Shown: positions 33,022 to 41,434 of the stretch, one piece after another
Layout: every line of letters starts with the position of its first letter
Position numbering within the stretch: position 1 is the stretch's first letter
DNA from: Lacinutrix sp. Hel_I_90
GTDB taxonomy: Bacteria; Bacteroidota; Bacteroidia; Flavobacteriales; Flavobacteriaceae
Reading direction: 5' to 3'
DNA: 64,000 nt
Assembly: GCF_000934685.1 (NCBI RefSeq)
Contig: NZ_JYNQ01000001.1
Location: 3,068,501-3,132,500, forward strand
Position numbers and translations under genes: made by a program
Notes under the pieces: generated by a model
The model's input: only the letters and a program-made list of their open reading frames with translations
Databases searched by the model: none
What the model was told of the DNA's origin: nothing

Positions 33022-35277
33022 CTATTGCTCATCTACGAGAGAGGAACGGTAGCGTTCAGTCGCCTTTTTTAGGTTTTCCGACAAGGATTTTAACCAACTC
33101 ATGTGATTGGAAATCAAATAGGCTTCCTGAAGCCCATGAAGCGTTTCGGTATCTAATGCAGTGTTGCCCTGTTTGATGTTTTTATCGCGTAATTTTGATA
33201 ATTGCTGGTATTTGTCTAACAAGGTCTCTTGTGCATCTTGAGCGGTTTCTTCAGTGACTTTTTTGTGGGTTTGTTTATGGTCTAAACTATCGAACGATAG
33301 CTGTAGCGTATTGGAAATTTTTTTGATAAGAACATTAAACTCTTTTGAAGCAGGCGTGGTTTTATGATTAACGATAAAATTACCAATGGACGCAATGGCA
33401 GAAATCATGGTCTGGTTAAGCGTTACAATTTCATAAATGAGTTGAAATTCTTTCTGCTTCGATTTTGGGTCTTGAGTTAATCGTTGGAAGGAAGCGTTTA
33501 AATTACTTATAGCAAGAAATGCCTCTTTCCTTGCTACATTATAAGAGAGTTTTTGTTTAGAAGGTTCTTGATACAGCGCTTGTGTTGCTAAAAGATATTT
33601 TTTATTCATTTTCAAAGCGTTCAGAAGCACCTTGGTTAAATTATTAGCTTCCCAGCTTGGAAATAGGACGTAATTGGCAACGACAGCGATAGCACATCCA
33701 ATCATGGTGTCGATAACGCGATATTGAATGACTTCAAAGGCGTCAGGATTGATTAATGAATAAACAAAGACGATACTAATGGTAATTAATGCAGCGGCAG
33801 ACTTATAATTCTGCTGGATCAATGCAAATGCTAAAATCAATGAAACAAGGGCTAAAATCGAATAGACGACTACATTTTGAGTTATTAGTACAATCCCAAC
33901 TGCAACCGCAGCACCAATGAGTGTACCGATAATTCGATCTTTGGAGCGCACTTTAGTTAGCCCATAGCTAGGCCGCATAATAACAATGATGGTGAGCAGA
34001 ATCCAATAAGTGTTTTGGATGTCCAAAAAATAGCCTAACAAGTAAGCAAACAGTATTGAAATAGTAAAGCGTAGGGCATGCCTAAACATTGTGGAATTTA
34101 AACTGAAATTTTGAATAAGAACATTCAGTCTGTATTCCTGAAGGGTTAAAAACTGACTTGAATCTTGTCTTTTTAAGGATATTTTGGAGGCCTCTTTAAC
34201 GTTTGCCATAGCCCGCCTAATCGCTCTAATTTCTTGAAGCAGTTGCTCTTGGTAATCGTATAGGTTTTTTAAAACTAAAGCGCCTTCACGCGCTTCTGGT
34301 AATTTGACGGTGTCAATGTAATTGGTGATCGATTCGTTGGTTTTGGATAGTGCGTTTAAGAGTTTGTTTTTATTTGGTATGTTATCTTTTTGAATCAATA
34401 ATTCCGACAAGCGGATGAGATGATTACCCATGATTTTGTTCAACCTTTTGGATGCTTTGAGGAATTCTTTTCGTTGACCAAAAATCTCATCGAGCATTTT
34501 ATAATCCAAATGTTTTGCTTCTATCAATTCAAAGATATTTATAGAGGAAATGAAAATAAGCAGTTGCTTTTCTTCATAGCGAGAACGTCCTGAGCGTTTA
34601 CGTTCGGTAAGTAATGTTTCTCGAAGAGTTTCGTGCTTATCGTTGATTTGATTTTGAAGGACGAAGGTTTGTTTAAGGAGTTTGTCACGCTTGGTTTTCT
34701 TTGTTAATAATTTGGCGCGTAATTTTAGATATTCGCCAATAAGCAGAAGCGTATCTGACAATAGTTGGTTCTGGTCTTTTTTAGGCGTAAGTTTTTGAAA
34801 AATAAAGGACACCACCAAATACCAAAGACCACCAATGCCCATTAAGACCACCTGAACCCAAATGTCATTTGGTGTTTCTTTTTGAATGGCAAATGCCAAT
34901 ACCATGGCTAACAGGCCAGAGAAGGATACCAAAGACGCTCTAAAGCCATACACCGAAATTAGCGATACAATAAAGGAGATGACTGCAAGTGCCACCAGTA
35001 AAAGTGGGAAAAAAGGTTTAGAAAATAGAATGATAGCGGTAATAACCATCGTTAATACAATACTAACTAAAATGGCATTGACCTTACGTTTAAAACTCCC
35101 TGGAATATCACCTGGCGCATTTAAAAAAGCACCAATCACAACAGCTGGTGCATATTCAAAATACCCTAAAAAATGGAGCACAGCAAAGGGCACAACAATA
35201 CCCACGCCAAGGCGAATGCCTCGGTCAAAACTGGAACTTTTTAGAAATAATTCGAGCTGTTTGAGTTTTTCTTTCAA
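33022..35277 (-). CDS. FUSC/YccS family membrane protein
   Basis: A 751-residue protein with two membrane blocks, about residues 20-165 and 400-545, each of about five or six helices, followed by cytoplasmic helical regions. The pattern is that of the YccS/YhfK (FUSC) family; the second block has TYWILLTIIVIMRPSYGLTKVRSKDRIIGTLIGAAVA, the strongest family signature. Members are proposed aromatic acid or organic anion exporters. An efflux job for toxic aromatics would suit the phenylacetate cluster, but it is 20 kb away. Confidence 0.88.
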   Translation of the reverse strand: MKEKLKQLELFLKSSSFDRGIRLGVGIVVPFAVLHFLGYFEYAPAVVIGAFLNAPGDIPGSFKRKVNAILVSIVLTMVITAIILFSKPFFPLLLVALAVISFIVSLISVYGFRASLVSFSGLLAMVLAFAIQKETPNDIWVQVVLMGIGGLWYLVVSFIFQKLTPKKDQNQLLSDTLLLIGEYLKLRAKLLTKKTKRDKLLKQTFVLQNQINDKHETLRETLLTERKRSGRSRYEEKQLLIFISSINIFELIEAKHLDYKMLDEIFGQRKEFLKASKRLNKIMGNHLIRLSELLIQKDNIPNKNKLLNALSKTNESITNYIDTVKLPEAREGALVLKNLYDYQEQLLQEIRAIRRAMANVKEASKISLKRQDSSQFLTLQEYRLNVLIQNFSLNSTMFRHALRFTISILFAYLLGYFLDIQNTYWILLTIIVIMRPSYGLTKVRSKDRIIGTLIGAAVAVGIVLITQNVVVYSILALVSLILAFALIQQNYKSAAALITISIVFVYSLINPDAFEVIQYRVIDTMIGCAIAVVANYVLFPSWEANNLTKVLLNALKMNKKYLLATQALYQEPSKQKLSYNVARKEAFLAISNLNASFQRLTQDPKSKQKEFQLIYEIVTLNQTMISAIASIGNFIVNHKTTPASKEFNVLIKKISNTLQLSFDSLDHKQTHKKVTEETAQDAQETLLDKYQQLSKLRDKNIKQGNTALDTETLHGLQEAYLISNHMSWLKSLSENLKKATERYRSSLVDEQ

Positions 35278-35499
35278 ATGGATTTATGATTTAATGGCGC
35301 AGTTAAGATTAATTGTAAAGTTAGTACAATTGGGCTGAAGTATCGCCTTGTAATCTTATTTTAGTTGGTGTTTGAATAGCGCAATTAAAGAAATTGCTTA
35401 ATATAAACTAGTGGTTTAAAATATTTTTGGGGGCAGATTAATTGGTTGTGTTATGGGTTTATATTCGGGTATTCCTTACGTTTTTTAACTAAATTTCTT

Positions 35500-36057
35500 T
35501 CAAAACCTAATCGTCAAAAATTGATTAACATAAATAGTCAATAGCAAACAGGCGCTTATTATACTCAAATTAATAACGGCACGTGCTATCCACGATTGAT
35601 TTGAAAAATTGTGTTTAAGAATTCTAGTTGTTATAACTGCTAACCCCATGAATAAAAACCAAATTGAAAAGAAAATGGATAGTTTTCCACGAAAAATAGT
35701 GGTTACGGCATCATGTACGAGTCCGCAAAAAATAAATGTAAATAGCAGTGCTATTTGAACTGGAAAAATGTTCTTAAGCGGTTTAAATATTAGTTTCCCC
35801 AAATAATATCCGAAAATAGGATTCCAATAATTCCAAAATGTAGAGAAGTCTTTAGAACCTAAGGAACGGTATAGATTATTTCTTAAAGATCTTGAATTGC
35901 CAACAGATACACCATTTCTTTTTTTAATATATTGGGTCAAACTCATTTTCATTCGTTGTGTTTTTTTTGCGTAGGTGTTTTGTTTGTATTCACTGAGTTG
36001 GATGGTCTCCCTTAAATTAGTCAAAGAAAACAATCCAGAGTAAGGCTTTGCGAGCAT
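35500..36057 (-). CDS. Membrane protein resembling the core of MBOAT acyltransferases
   Basis: A 185-residue protein. The middle reads SLGSKDFSTFWNYWNPIFGYYL, then PLKNIFP and TFIFCGLVHDAVTTIFRG. MBOAT O-acyltransferases have the same order of features: S-FW-RW, a PL-loop, then TF-xSGLxH with the catalytic His; here the His is in GLVHD. Full MBOAT proteins are 350-500 residues, so this would be a mini form or a distant relative. The N-terminal 35 residues are doubtful; ATGs at 35952 or 35946 are alternative starts. Confidence in the family is low. Confidence 0.55.
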   Translation of the reverse strand: MLAKPYSGLFSLTNLRETIQLSEYKQNTYAKKTQRMKMSLTQYIKKRNGVSVGNSRSLRNNLYRSLGSKDFSTFWNYWNPIFGYYLGKLIFKPLKNIFPVQIALLFTFIFCGLVHDAVTTIFRGKLSIFFSIWFLFMGLAVITTRILKHNFSNQSWIARAVINLSIISACLLLTIYVNQFLTIRF

Positions 36058-36112
36058 TTCACAAGTAAGAGCAGTTCAAACAATACGGATACTTACTCTC
36101 CACAAATGGTTT

Positions 36113-36508
36113 TTAATACCATTCTGCATTTAGTTTTTTTAATTCAGTTTTCAAATCTGAAAGCGAGGCTTCGTCTATTAATTGAAGATAGATAGTCATT
36201 TCGGACTTTTCAGATTTCACAATATAATCACCCGCAAAATGTCTAATTTTGCGTATGTCGGCTAAATTTATTTTCTTTCCAAAGGGCCAATTTTGCTTAA
36301 TAATTCCGTTTTCAATGGTCAAATATTGATTGAAATAGTGGTAAAAATACAGGCCGATGTATGCTATTGAGATAAGCAACCACCCATATGTAATCCAACT
36401 TTCTTTTTCATAATCTAAAATAAAAATTTGAATTATGGCGAAAGCCAACCAAAGCCATCCTAATATTAAGTTTATTTTTAATTTCTTTTTTTTGTAGCGT
36501 ATTGTCAT
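36113..36508 (-). CDS. Two-helix membrane protein, probable bacterial PH-like domain
   Basis: A 131-residue protein with two adjacent membrane helices (INLILGWLWLAFAIIQIFIL and WLLISIAYIGLYFYHYF) and a C-terminal soluble part, NQYLTIENGIIKQNWPFGKKINLADIRKIRHFAGDYIV. The YLTIENGIIKxxxPFGKKI pattern, with a short strand and then an I/L-x-DI motif, is typical of membrane-bound bPH domains. No specific function. Confidence 0.65.
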   Translation of the reverse strand: MTIRYKKKKLKINLILGWLWLAFAIIQIFILDYEKESWITYGWLLISIAYIGLYFYHYFNQYLTIENGIIKQNWPFGKKINLADIRKIRHFAGDYIVKSEKSEMTIYLQLIDEASLSDLKTELKKLNAEWY

Positions 36509-36599
36509 TTTTCAACGGTTTGTAAATATGCGGTATGTAAGGAGCTACGTGTTTATTAAAAAAAGCATTTTTTTATACACGAGGTTTTGTGTACCGTTT

Positions 36600-36998
36600 T
36601 TATTCAGTCTTAGCTATTTTGCTTGGGTTGGTCATAAATACGTATCCGAAACCCAAAGTTAAAATAAAATAAACAATAGTGAGAGTAACAATAATTTCAA
36701 TGTGATTTTCCAAATGCAGCAGCATTTTTATTAACGCAAATGAGCTAACCAAAAAATGAACTAAATTTCCAATAACCAAGGGTCGGCTATAAATGCCACC
36801 AATGAGATTGTTTTTGGTCATCCAATTCAACATTGCAAATCCCAAATAGGTTGCCCCCAATATTTGTATGGTCAGTAAAGATACTTGATTCGTTTTCATT
36901 CCAAGTACTTCAGAGATTTCTTCAGGTAGAAAGGTTAGTCCCAATCCCATTATTCCAAGAATAATGGCGCTTGTAATCATTAAAATTTTTGTATTCAC
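36600..36998 (-). CDS. Small four-helix membrane protein
   Basis: A 132-residue membrane protein with four helices: ILMITSAIILGIMGLGLTFL, LLTIQILGATYLGFAMLNW, LVIGNLVHFLVSSFALIKML and IEIIVTLTIVYFILTLGFGYV. The arrangement and NWM-R-PLVIGN segment recall small DUF4345-like membrane proteins of unknown role. It appears to be a single gene with a 340-bp gap upstream. Confidence 0.6.
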   Translation of the reverse strand: MNTKILMITSAIILGIMGLGLTFLPEEISEVLGMKTNQVSLLTIQILGATYLGFAMLNWMTKNNLIGGIYSRPLVIGNLVHFLVSSFALIKMLLHLENHIEIIVTLTIVYFILTLGFGYVFMTNPSKIAKTE

Positions 36999-37338
36999 GC
37001 TTCGTTTGATTTACTTAATAGACGTTTATTTTTAAATTTGTTACAGATTTTAATGTGCTAAATATAATTTGTTGCTTTTAAAGACACTTATGCTTTTTTG
37101 CTCCGTTCGTTTAGGTCAATCCCAGTCTTTGTTATTGCGTAACAAGTGTTTTTTTCTATCTTTCCTACGTCCTTTAGATTTCTAAACTTAGTCATTTTAG
37201 GGTGCTCTACAAAGTAATACCGTAGGTGAGCCCAAGCTTTACGAATGTTTTATAGCCTAGCTTTTTTGGTGGTTATGACAACTTTTAATTAATACAAAAT
37301 CCCTAACTTTACCAAAACCATCAATTAACGCTTCAAAA
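36999..37338. other. Divergent intergenic region, no gene recognised
   Basis: About 340 bp of AT-rich DNA between a minus-strand membrane gene and the plus-strand M49-like gene. A TAACTTTA at 37309-37316 resembles the -7 element and could serve the M49-like gene 23 bp downstream. I see no RNA gene or repeat. Confidence 0.4.
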
Positions 37339-38982
37339 ATGAAAAAAGCCATATCTCTTTTAGTATTCGTTTGTATCTTCTCATGTAAAGAAGAAGCTAA
37401 AGAAACCGAAACTAGTGTAACTGAAACACCGAAATTTGAAATGCAAACCAATTTAGACAAATATGTTAGCGTAAAACTAATTAGTGATTTAAGTGTATTG
37501 TCTGCAAAAGAAAAACAAATGCTGCCTATTCTCATTGAAGCAGCGAACAAAATGAACGATTTGTTTTGGTATGAAGCCTATGGCGATTGTGATGCTTTAC
37601 TTAACAGTATTGCAGATGAGGACACCAAGAAATTTGTAAAAATAAATTATGGCCCTTGGGACAGATTAGACAATAACAAACCATTTGTTGATGGCGTAGG
37701 AGAAAAGCCAAAAGGCGCTAACTTTTATCCAAAAGACATGACTAAAGAAGCGTTTGAAAAAGCGCGTATGGATAATAAATCGAGTCTCTACAACTTTGTG
37801 AGACGTGATAGCGAAGGTAAATTATTTACTATTCCATATCACGAAAAATTTGAAGTAGAAGTTAAACATGTGTCTGAGTTATTATTAGAAGCAGCTAAAC
37901 TAGCTGAAGATGAAGGGCTTAAAAACTATTTAGAACTTAGAGCGGCAGCGGTATTAGATGATAACTACCAGAAAAGTGATTTTGCTTGGATGGCTATGAA
38001 AACAAACACTTTGGATATTGTTATAGGCCCAATAGAGACTTACGAAGACCAATTGTTTGGAAACAAAGCAGCACATGAAGGTTATGTGTTAATTAAAGAT
38101 CAGGCTTGGAGTAAAAAATTAGAAAAATTCAGTAGCTTTTTACCAGAGCTTCAAAAGGGATTACCGGTTGATTCAGAATACAAAAAAGAAACGCCAGGTA
38201 CAGATAGTGATTTAAATGCCTACGATGTGGTGTTTTATGCTGGCGATTGTAATGCAGGCAGTAAAACTATTGCTATTAACTTACCAAATGACGAAGAGGT
38301 TCAGCTTAAAAAAGGAACAAGACGCTTGCAGCTAAAAAATGCCATGCAGGCTAAATTTGATAAAATATTAGTACCGATAGCGCAGGTTTTGATAGATGAA
38401 AGCCAGCGTCAACACATTACCTTTGATGCCTTTTTTGAAAACACGATGTTTCATGAAGTGGCACACGGTTTAGGAATAAAGAATACCATTAACGGAAATG
38501 GAACAGTAAGAACAGCACTAAAAGAATACGCTAGTGCCTTAGAAGAAGGTAAGGCCGATGTTTTAGGATTATACATGGTGCAACAACTCAATAAAAAAGG
38601 AGAATTAACTAATGATTTGAAAGATAACATGGTCACTTTTATGGCTGGTATTTTTAGATCGGTTCGTTTTGGAGCATCAAGTGCACACGGTAAGGCGAAT
38701 ATGATTCGTTTTAATTTCTTTAAACAAATGGGAGCATTTACCAGAAATAACGATGGGACCTATACCGTAAATTTTGAAAAAATGCAGACTGCTATGGAAA
38801 TGCTATCACAAGTTATTTTAACCTATCAAGGTGATGGCGATTATGATGGTGTTTCAAAATTTGTAGTGAATTATGGTGCCATTGCAGAAGAACTTCAAAA
38901 GGATTTAGAGCGTTTAAGTGATGCTAGTATTCCGGTAGATGTTGTGTTTGAGCAAGGTGCTTCAGTATTAGGTCTGGAGTAG
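37339..38982 (+). CDS. Peptidase M49 (dipeptidyl-peptidase III)-like lipoprotein
   Basis: A 547-residue protein with a short lipoprotein signal (ISLLVFVCIFSC). The metal site is HEVAHGLG with His372, Glu373 and His376, and a second motif EEGKADVLG with Glu402/Glu403, like EECRAE of dipeptidyl-peptidase III. Classical M49 enzymes have HExxxH, with three residues between; this one has the plain HExxH spacing. Such proteins are found throughout Bacteroidota. It should be an envelope zinc peptidase acting on peptides; substrate unknown. Its stand-alone position gives no further hint. Confidence 0.82.
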   Translation: MKKAISLLVFVCIFSCKEEAKETETSVTETPKFEMQTNLDKYVSVKLISDLSVLSAKEKQMLPILIEAANKMNDLFWYEAYGDCDALLNSIADEDTKKFVKINYGPWDRLDNNKPFVDGVGEKPKGANFYPKDMTKEAFEKARMDNKSSLYNFVRRDSEGKLFTIPYHEKFEVEVKHVSELLLEAAKLAEDEGLKNYLELRAAAVLDDNYQKSDFAWMAMKTNTLDIVIGPIETYEDQLFGNKAAHEGYVLIKDQAWSKKLEKFSSFLPELQKGLPVDSEYKKETPGTDSDLNAYDVVFYAGDCNAGSKTIAINLPNDEEVQLKKGTRRLQLKNAMQAKFDKILVPIAQVLIDESQRQHITFDAFFENTMFHEVAHGLGIKNTINGNGTVRTALKEYASALEEGKADVLGLYMVQQLNKKGELTNDLKDNMVTFMAGIFRSVRFGASSAHGKANMIRFNFFKQMGAFTRNNDGTYTVNFEKMQTAMEMLSQVILTYQGDGDYDGVSKFVVNYGAIAEELQKDLERLSDASIPVDVVFEQGASVLGLE

Positions 38983-39573
38983 GCTGTTTATTGTTTTTTG
39001 AAAACAGAAAATCAAAAGTATGCCATTGGGTTTTGAGCTATCGAAGTTTTACTGCAAGCGACTTATATTAGCGTTTCCAGTGGATGACTACACATGTGTT
39101 TTATCGAATAAATTTAATATTTTAACGAAATTCCTCGCGTTTTTTTAGTTCAAGGCTGTGTAATTCAGAAGTTTGTTATATTATTACGGTCTAAATAACC
39201 TACTCATGTTAATCTATATTGTAAGCATTGCTATCGTATCCATATTTGTTTTTGGTATTGTAAGCGTGTCTAGAACATTAAGAAAAATAAGGGTGTCACG
39301 AGAACAGGGTAGGAACATCGCTAAAAAGAATAGCTATTATAAATTTTTGTCTTCAACATTTCTAAATTTACCGTCTTAATTTTTTTGTTATAATGCTTCT
39401 GCAACCATTTAATAAGCACTTGCTAAATTTTGGGGTTTTGTAGTCAAAGTGTCTTATTATAATATGTTTATAGCTTAATAATAGGGGTATTTAGTCTCCT
39501 AAAATGGGCTTTAACAACTCCATATTCATTTAGTATTTATTTTTTTCTATCTTGTTGTATTAAACAACAACTT
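38983..39573. other. Long gap with only one weak small ORF
   Basis: About 590 bp between the M49-like gene and the hydrolase pair. Apart from the possible small membrane protein at 39206-39379 I see no gene, repeat or clear hairpin. The run TATTTTTTTCTATCTTGTTGTATTAAAC just upstream of 39574 may hold the hydrolase promoter. Confidence 0.4.
39206..39379 (+). CDS. Possible small membrane protein
   Basis: A 57-residue frame from the ATG at 39206: MLIYIVSIAIVSIFVFGIVS, then a basic region (RTLRKIRVSREQGRNIAKKN). One membrane helix with positive charges after it is a plausible small protein, but there is no family, no clear promoter and a slightly longer TTG start at 39173. Could be chance. Confidence 0.35.
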   Translation: MLIYIVSIAIVSIFVFGIVSVSRTLRKIRVSREQGRNIAKKNSYYKFLSSTFLNLPS

Positions 39574-40452
39574 ATGGCTTATTGGTTACAGACGCTAATA
39601 CTTATATTAGTCATATATTTTGTCATTAGTATTGCGTTATATTATTTACAGGATTATATTTTATTCAAGCCAGAAAAGCTTCCTAAAGACTTTCAGTTTT
39701 TGTACGACAATCAGGAAACCGAAGAATATAATCTCGAGACCCGAGATGGCGCAATTATTAATGGCGTGTTATTCAAACCAAAAGAAAAGTCTAAAGGCTT
39801 GGTTTTGTATTTAAAAGGAAATTCTAAAAGTATTAAGGGTTGGGGTAAATTTGCTGTAGATTTTACCAGACTTAATTATAGTGTGCTCATGGTCGATTAT
39901 CGTGGCTTTGGAAAAAGCACGGGAAGGCGTTCGCAAAAAGCTATTAAAAGAGATTTACAGGAAGTTTATAATAAGATAAAAGAGAAAACAACCGAAGATA
40001 GAATTATTATTTACGGGCGTTCATTAGGTTCTGGTTTTGCAACAAAACTAGCATCAACCAATGATCCTAAAATGCTCATTTTAGATGCCCCCTACTACAG
40101 CTTAACAAAAGTAACTGGCCGTTATATGCCTTTTATGCCACTGTCTGTTTTGCTAAAATATCCATTACCTACTTATAAATGGCTAAAATATGTGCAATGT
40201 CCCATTCATATTATTCATGGTACGAATGATAAGTTGATTCCTTTTAAAAGCAGTATTAAATTATCTAAAGTAAACCCAAAATTAACCAAATTACATAGTG
40301 TTATTGGGGGTGGACATAAAAACCTAAATAATTTTGAATCGTATCACGCTATGATTCGTGATATTTTAAATGCAAAACACGAACCAATAGATTTATCAAC
40401 TACAAGTATTAATGTCATACACTCACGCAAAAAAAGTAAACCAAAGCCTTAA
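39574..40452 (+). CDS. Membrane-anchored alpha/beta hydrolase (first of a tandem pair)
   Basis: A 292-residue protein with an N-terminal membrane helix (LILILVIYFVISIALYYL) and an ABHD13/YfhR-like hydrolase fold: VDYRGFGKSTGR, the nucleophile in YGRSLGSG, an acid in IHGTNDKLIP and a histidine in GGGHKN. The usual FHGN motif of the oxyanion hole is YLKGNS here, so the histidine before GN is a lysine. That might change or reduce activity. The stop is inside the next gene, which is its paralogue. Confidence 0.85.
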   Translation: MAYWLQTLILILVIYFVISIALYYLQDYILFKPEKLPKDFQFLYDNQETEEYNLETRDGAIINGVLFKPKEKSKGLVLYLKGNSKSIKGWGKFAVDFTRLNYSVLMVDYRGFGKSTGRRSQKAIKRDLQEVYNKIKEKTTEDRIIIYGRSLGSGFATKLASTNDPKMLILDAPYYSLTKVTGRYMPFMPLSVLLKYPLPTYKWLKYVQCPIHIIHGTNDKLIPFKSSIKLSKVNPKLTKLHSVIGGGHKNLNNFESYHAMIRDILNAKHEPIDLSTTSINVIHSRKKSKPKP

Positions 40453-41236
40453 AAAAGCAGTCAAAATTAGTTTCGCACTATACCTTTTAATAGGAATATC
40501 CCTTTACATGTTTCAAGAAAAACTACTCTTTTTACCAACAACGCTAGCAGCAGACTACGAATTTACTTCGCAGTATAATTTTGAGGAATTAATGCTTAAA
40601 ACCGAAGATAATGCGGCGTTAAATGCCATTCACTATAAAACTAAAAAGCCCAATGGGGTTATTTTATATTTCCATGGGAATGCCGGCGATTTATCCCGTT
40701 GGTCTAAAATCTGCGAATTTTTTGTGGCCAAAAACTATGATGTATTGGTTATGGATTATCGTAGCTATGGAAAGAGCACTGGGAAGTTAAGTGAACAAAC
40801 CTTTTATGATGATGCACAGTTGTTTTATAATTATTTACTGAAACAGTATCACCCATCAGAAATCACGGTTTATGGTCGCTCATTAGGTACAGGAATGGCG
40901 ACTTATATTGCTTCAAAAAATAAAATAAAACAGCTCATTTTAGAAACCCCCTATTCCAGTATTGTTGATGTTGCAAAACACCGTTTTCCAATTTTTCCAA
41001 TAAAAGCCTTGTTGAAATATACCTTTCCTTCTAAAGATTTTATTAAAAATGTGGACTGTCCAATCACTATTTTTCATGGTACAGACGATAGTGTTGTGCC
41101 CTTTAAATTAGGTAAAAAATTGGCTAAGGAAGCAAAAGAGGGGCAAATTAATTTTATAACTATTAATGGCGGAAACCACAATAATCTCATTGCTTTTGAT
41201 GACTATGTAAAGGGAATTGATAAAGTTTTAGATTAA
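40412..41236 (+). CDS. Membrane-anchored alpha/beta hydrolase (second of a tandem pair)
   Basis: A 274-residue paralogue of the preceding protein: N-terminal helix ISFALYLLIGISLYMF, YFHGNAGDLSRW (normal oxyanion motif), MDYRSYGKSTGK, nucleophile in YGRSLGTG, acid in FHGTDDSVVP and histidine in GGNHNN. Its ATG lies 41 bp inside the upstream gene. The overlap is probably real, because the next ATG (40508) would remove most of the membrane helix. A gene duplication followed by loss of the spacer fits. Confidence 0.85.
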   Translation: MSYTHAKKVNQSLKKAVKISFALYLLIGISLYMFQEKLLFLPTTLAADYEFTSQYNFEELMLKTEDNAALNAIHYKTKKPNGVILYFHGNAGDLSRWSKICEFFVAKNYDVLVMDYRSYGKSTGKLSEQTFYDDAQLFYNYLLKQYHPSEITVYGRSLGTGMATYIASKNKIKQLILETPYSSIVDVAKHRFPIFPIKALLKYTFPSKDFIKNVDCPITIFHGTDDSVVPFKLGKKLAKEAKEGQINFITINGGNHNNLIAFDDYVKGIDKVLD

Positions 41237-41357
41237 TTAAAACTATTTTAATTTTGTTCTCAGACACCTTTAATATTGGTTTTTAGGCATTAATTAAGAT
41301 TGGTTATCAGAGGAAGTGGGGTTATGGTAATCAAGCAGAAGTATAAAAGGTGCTGTG

Positions 41358-41390
41358 AAAAAAAAAAGGAACTACATTTCTGTAATTCCT
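41358..41390 (-). terminator. Rho-independent terminator after lysS
   Basis: Read on the minus strand, GGAATTAC-AGAAAT-GTAGTTCC (one G-T pair) followed by ten T. It lies 45 bp past the lysS stop. Confidence 0.8.
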
Positions 41391-41400
41391 TAAGTTTTAT

Positions 41401-41430
41401 AGGATTCCTGCTTTCGTAGGAAATAACAAA
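41401..41430. repeat. Family-A intergenic repeat
   Basis: ATTCCTGC-TTTC-GTAGGAAT-like palindrome between the lysS stop and its terminator; a relative of the copies in the paa region and the only one seen between 16 and 62 kb. Confidence 0.5.
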
Positions 41431-41434
41431 GCGA

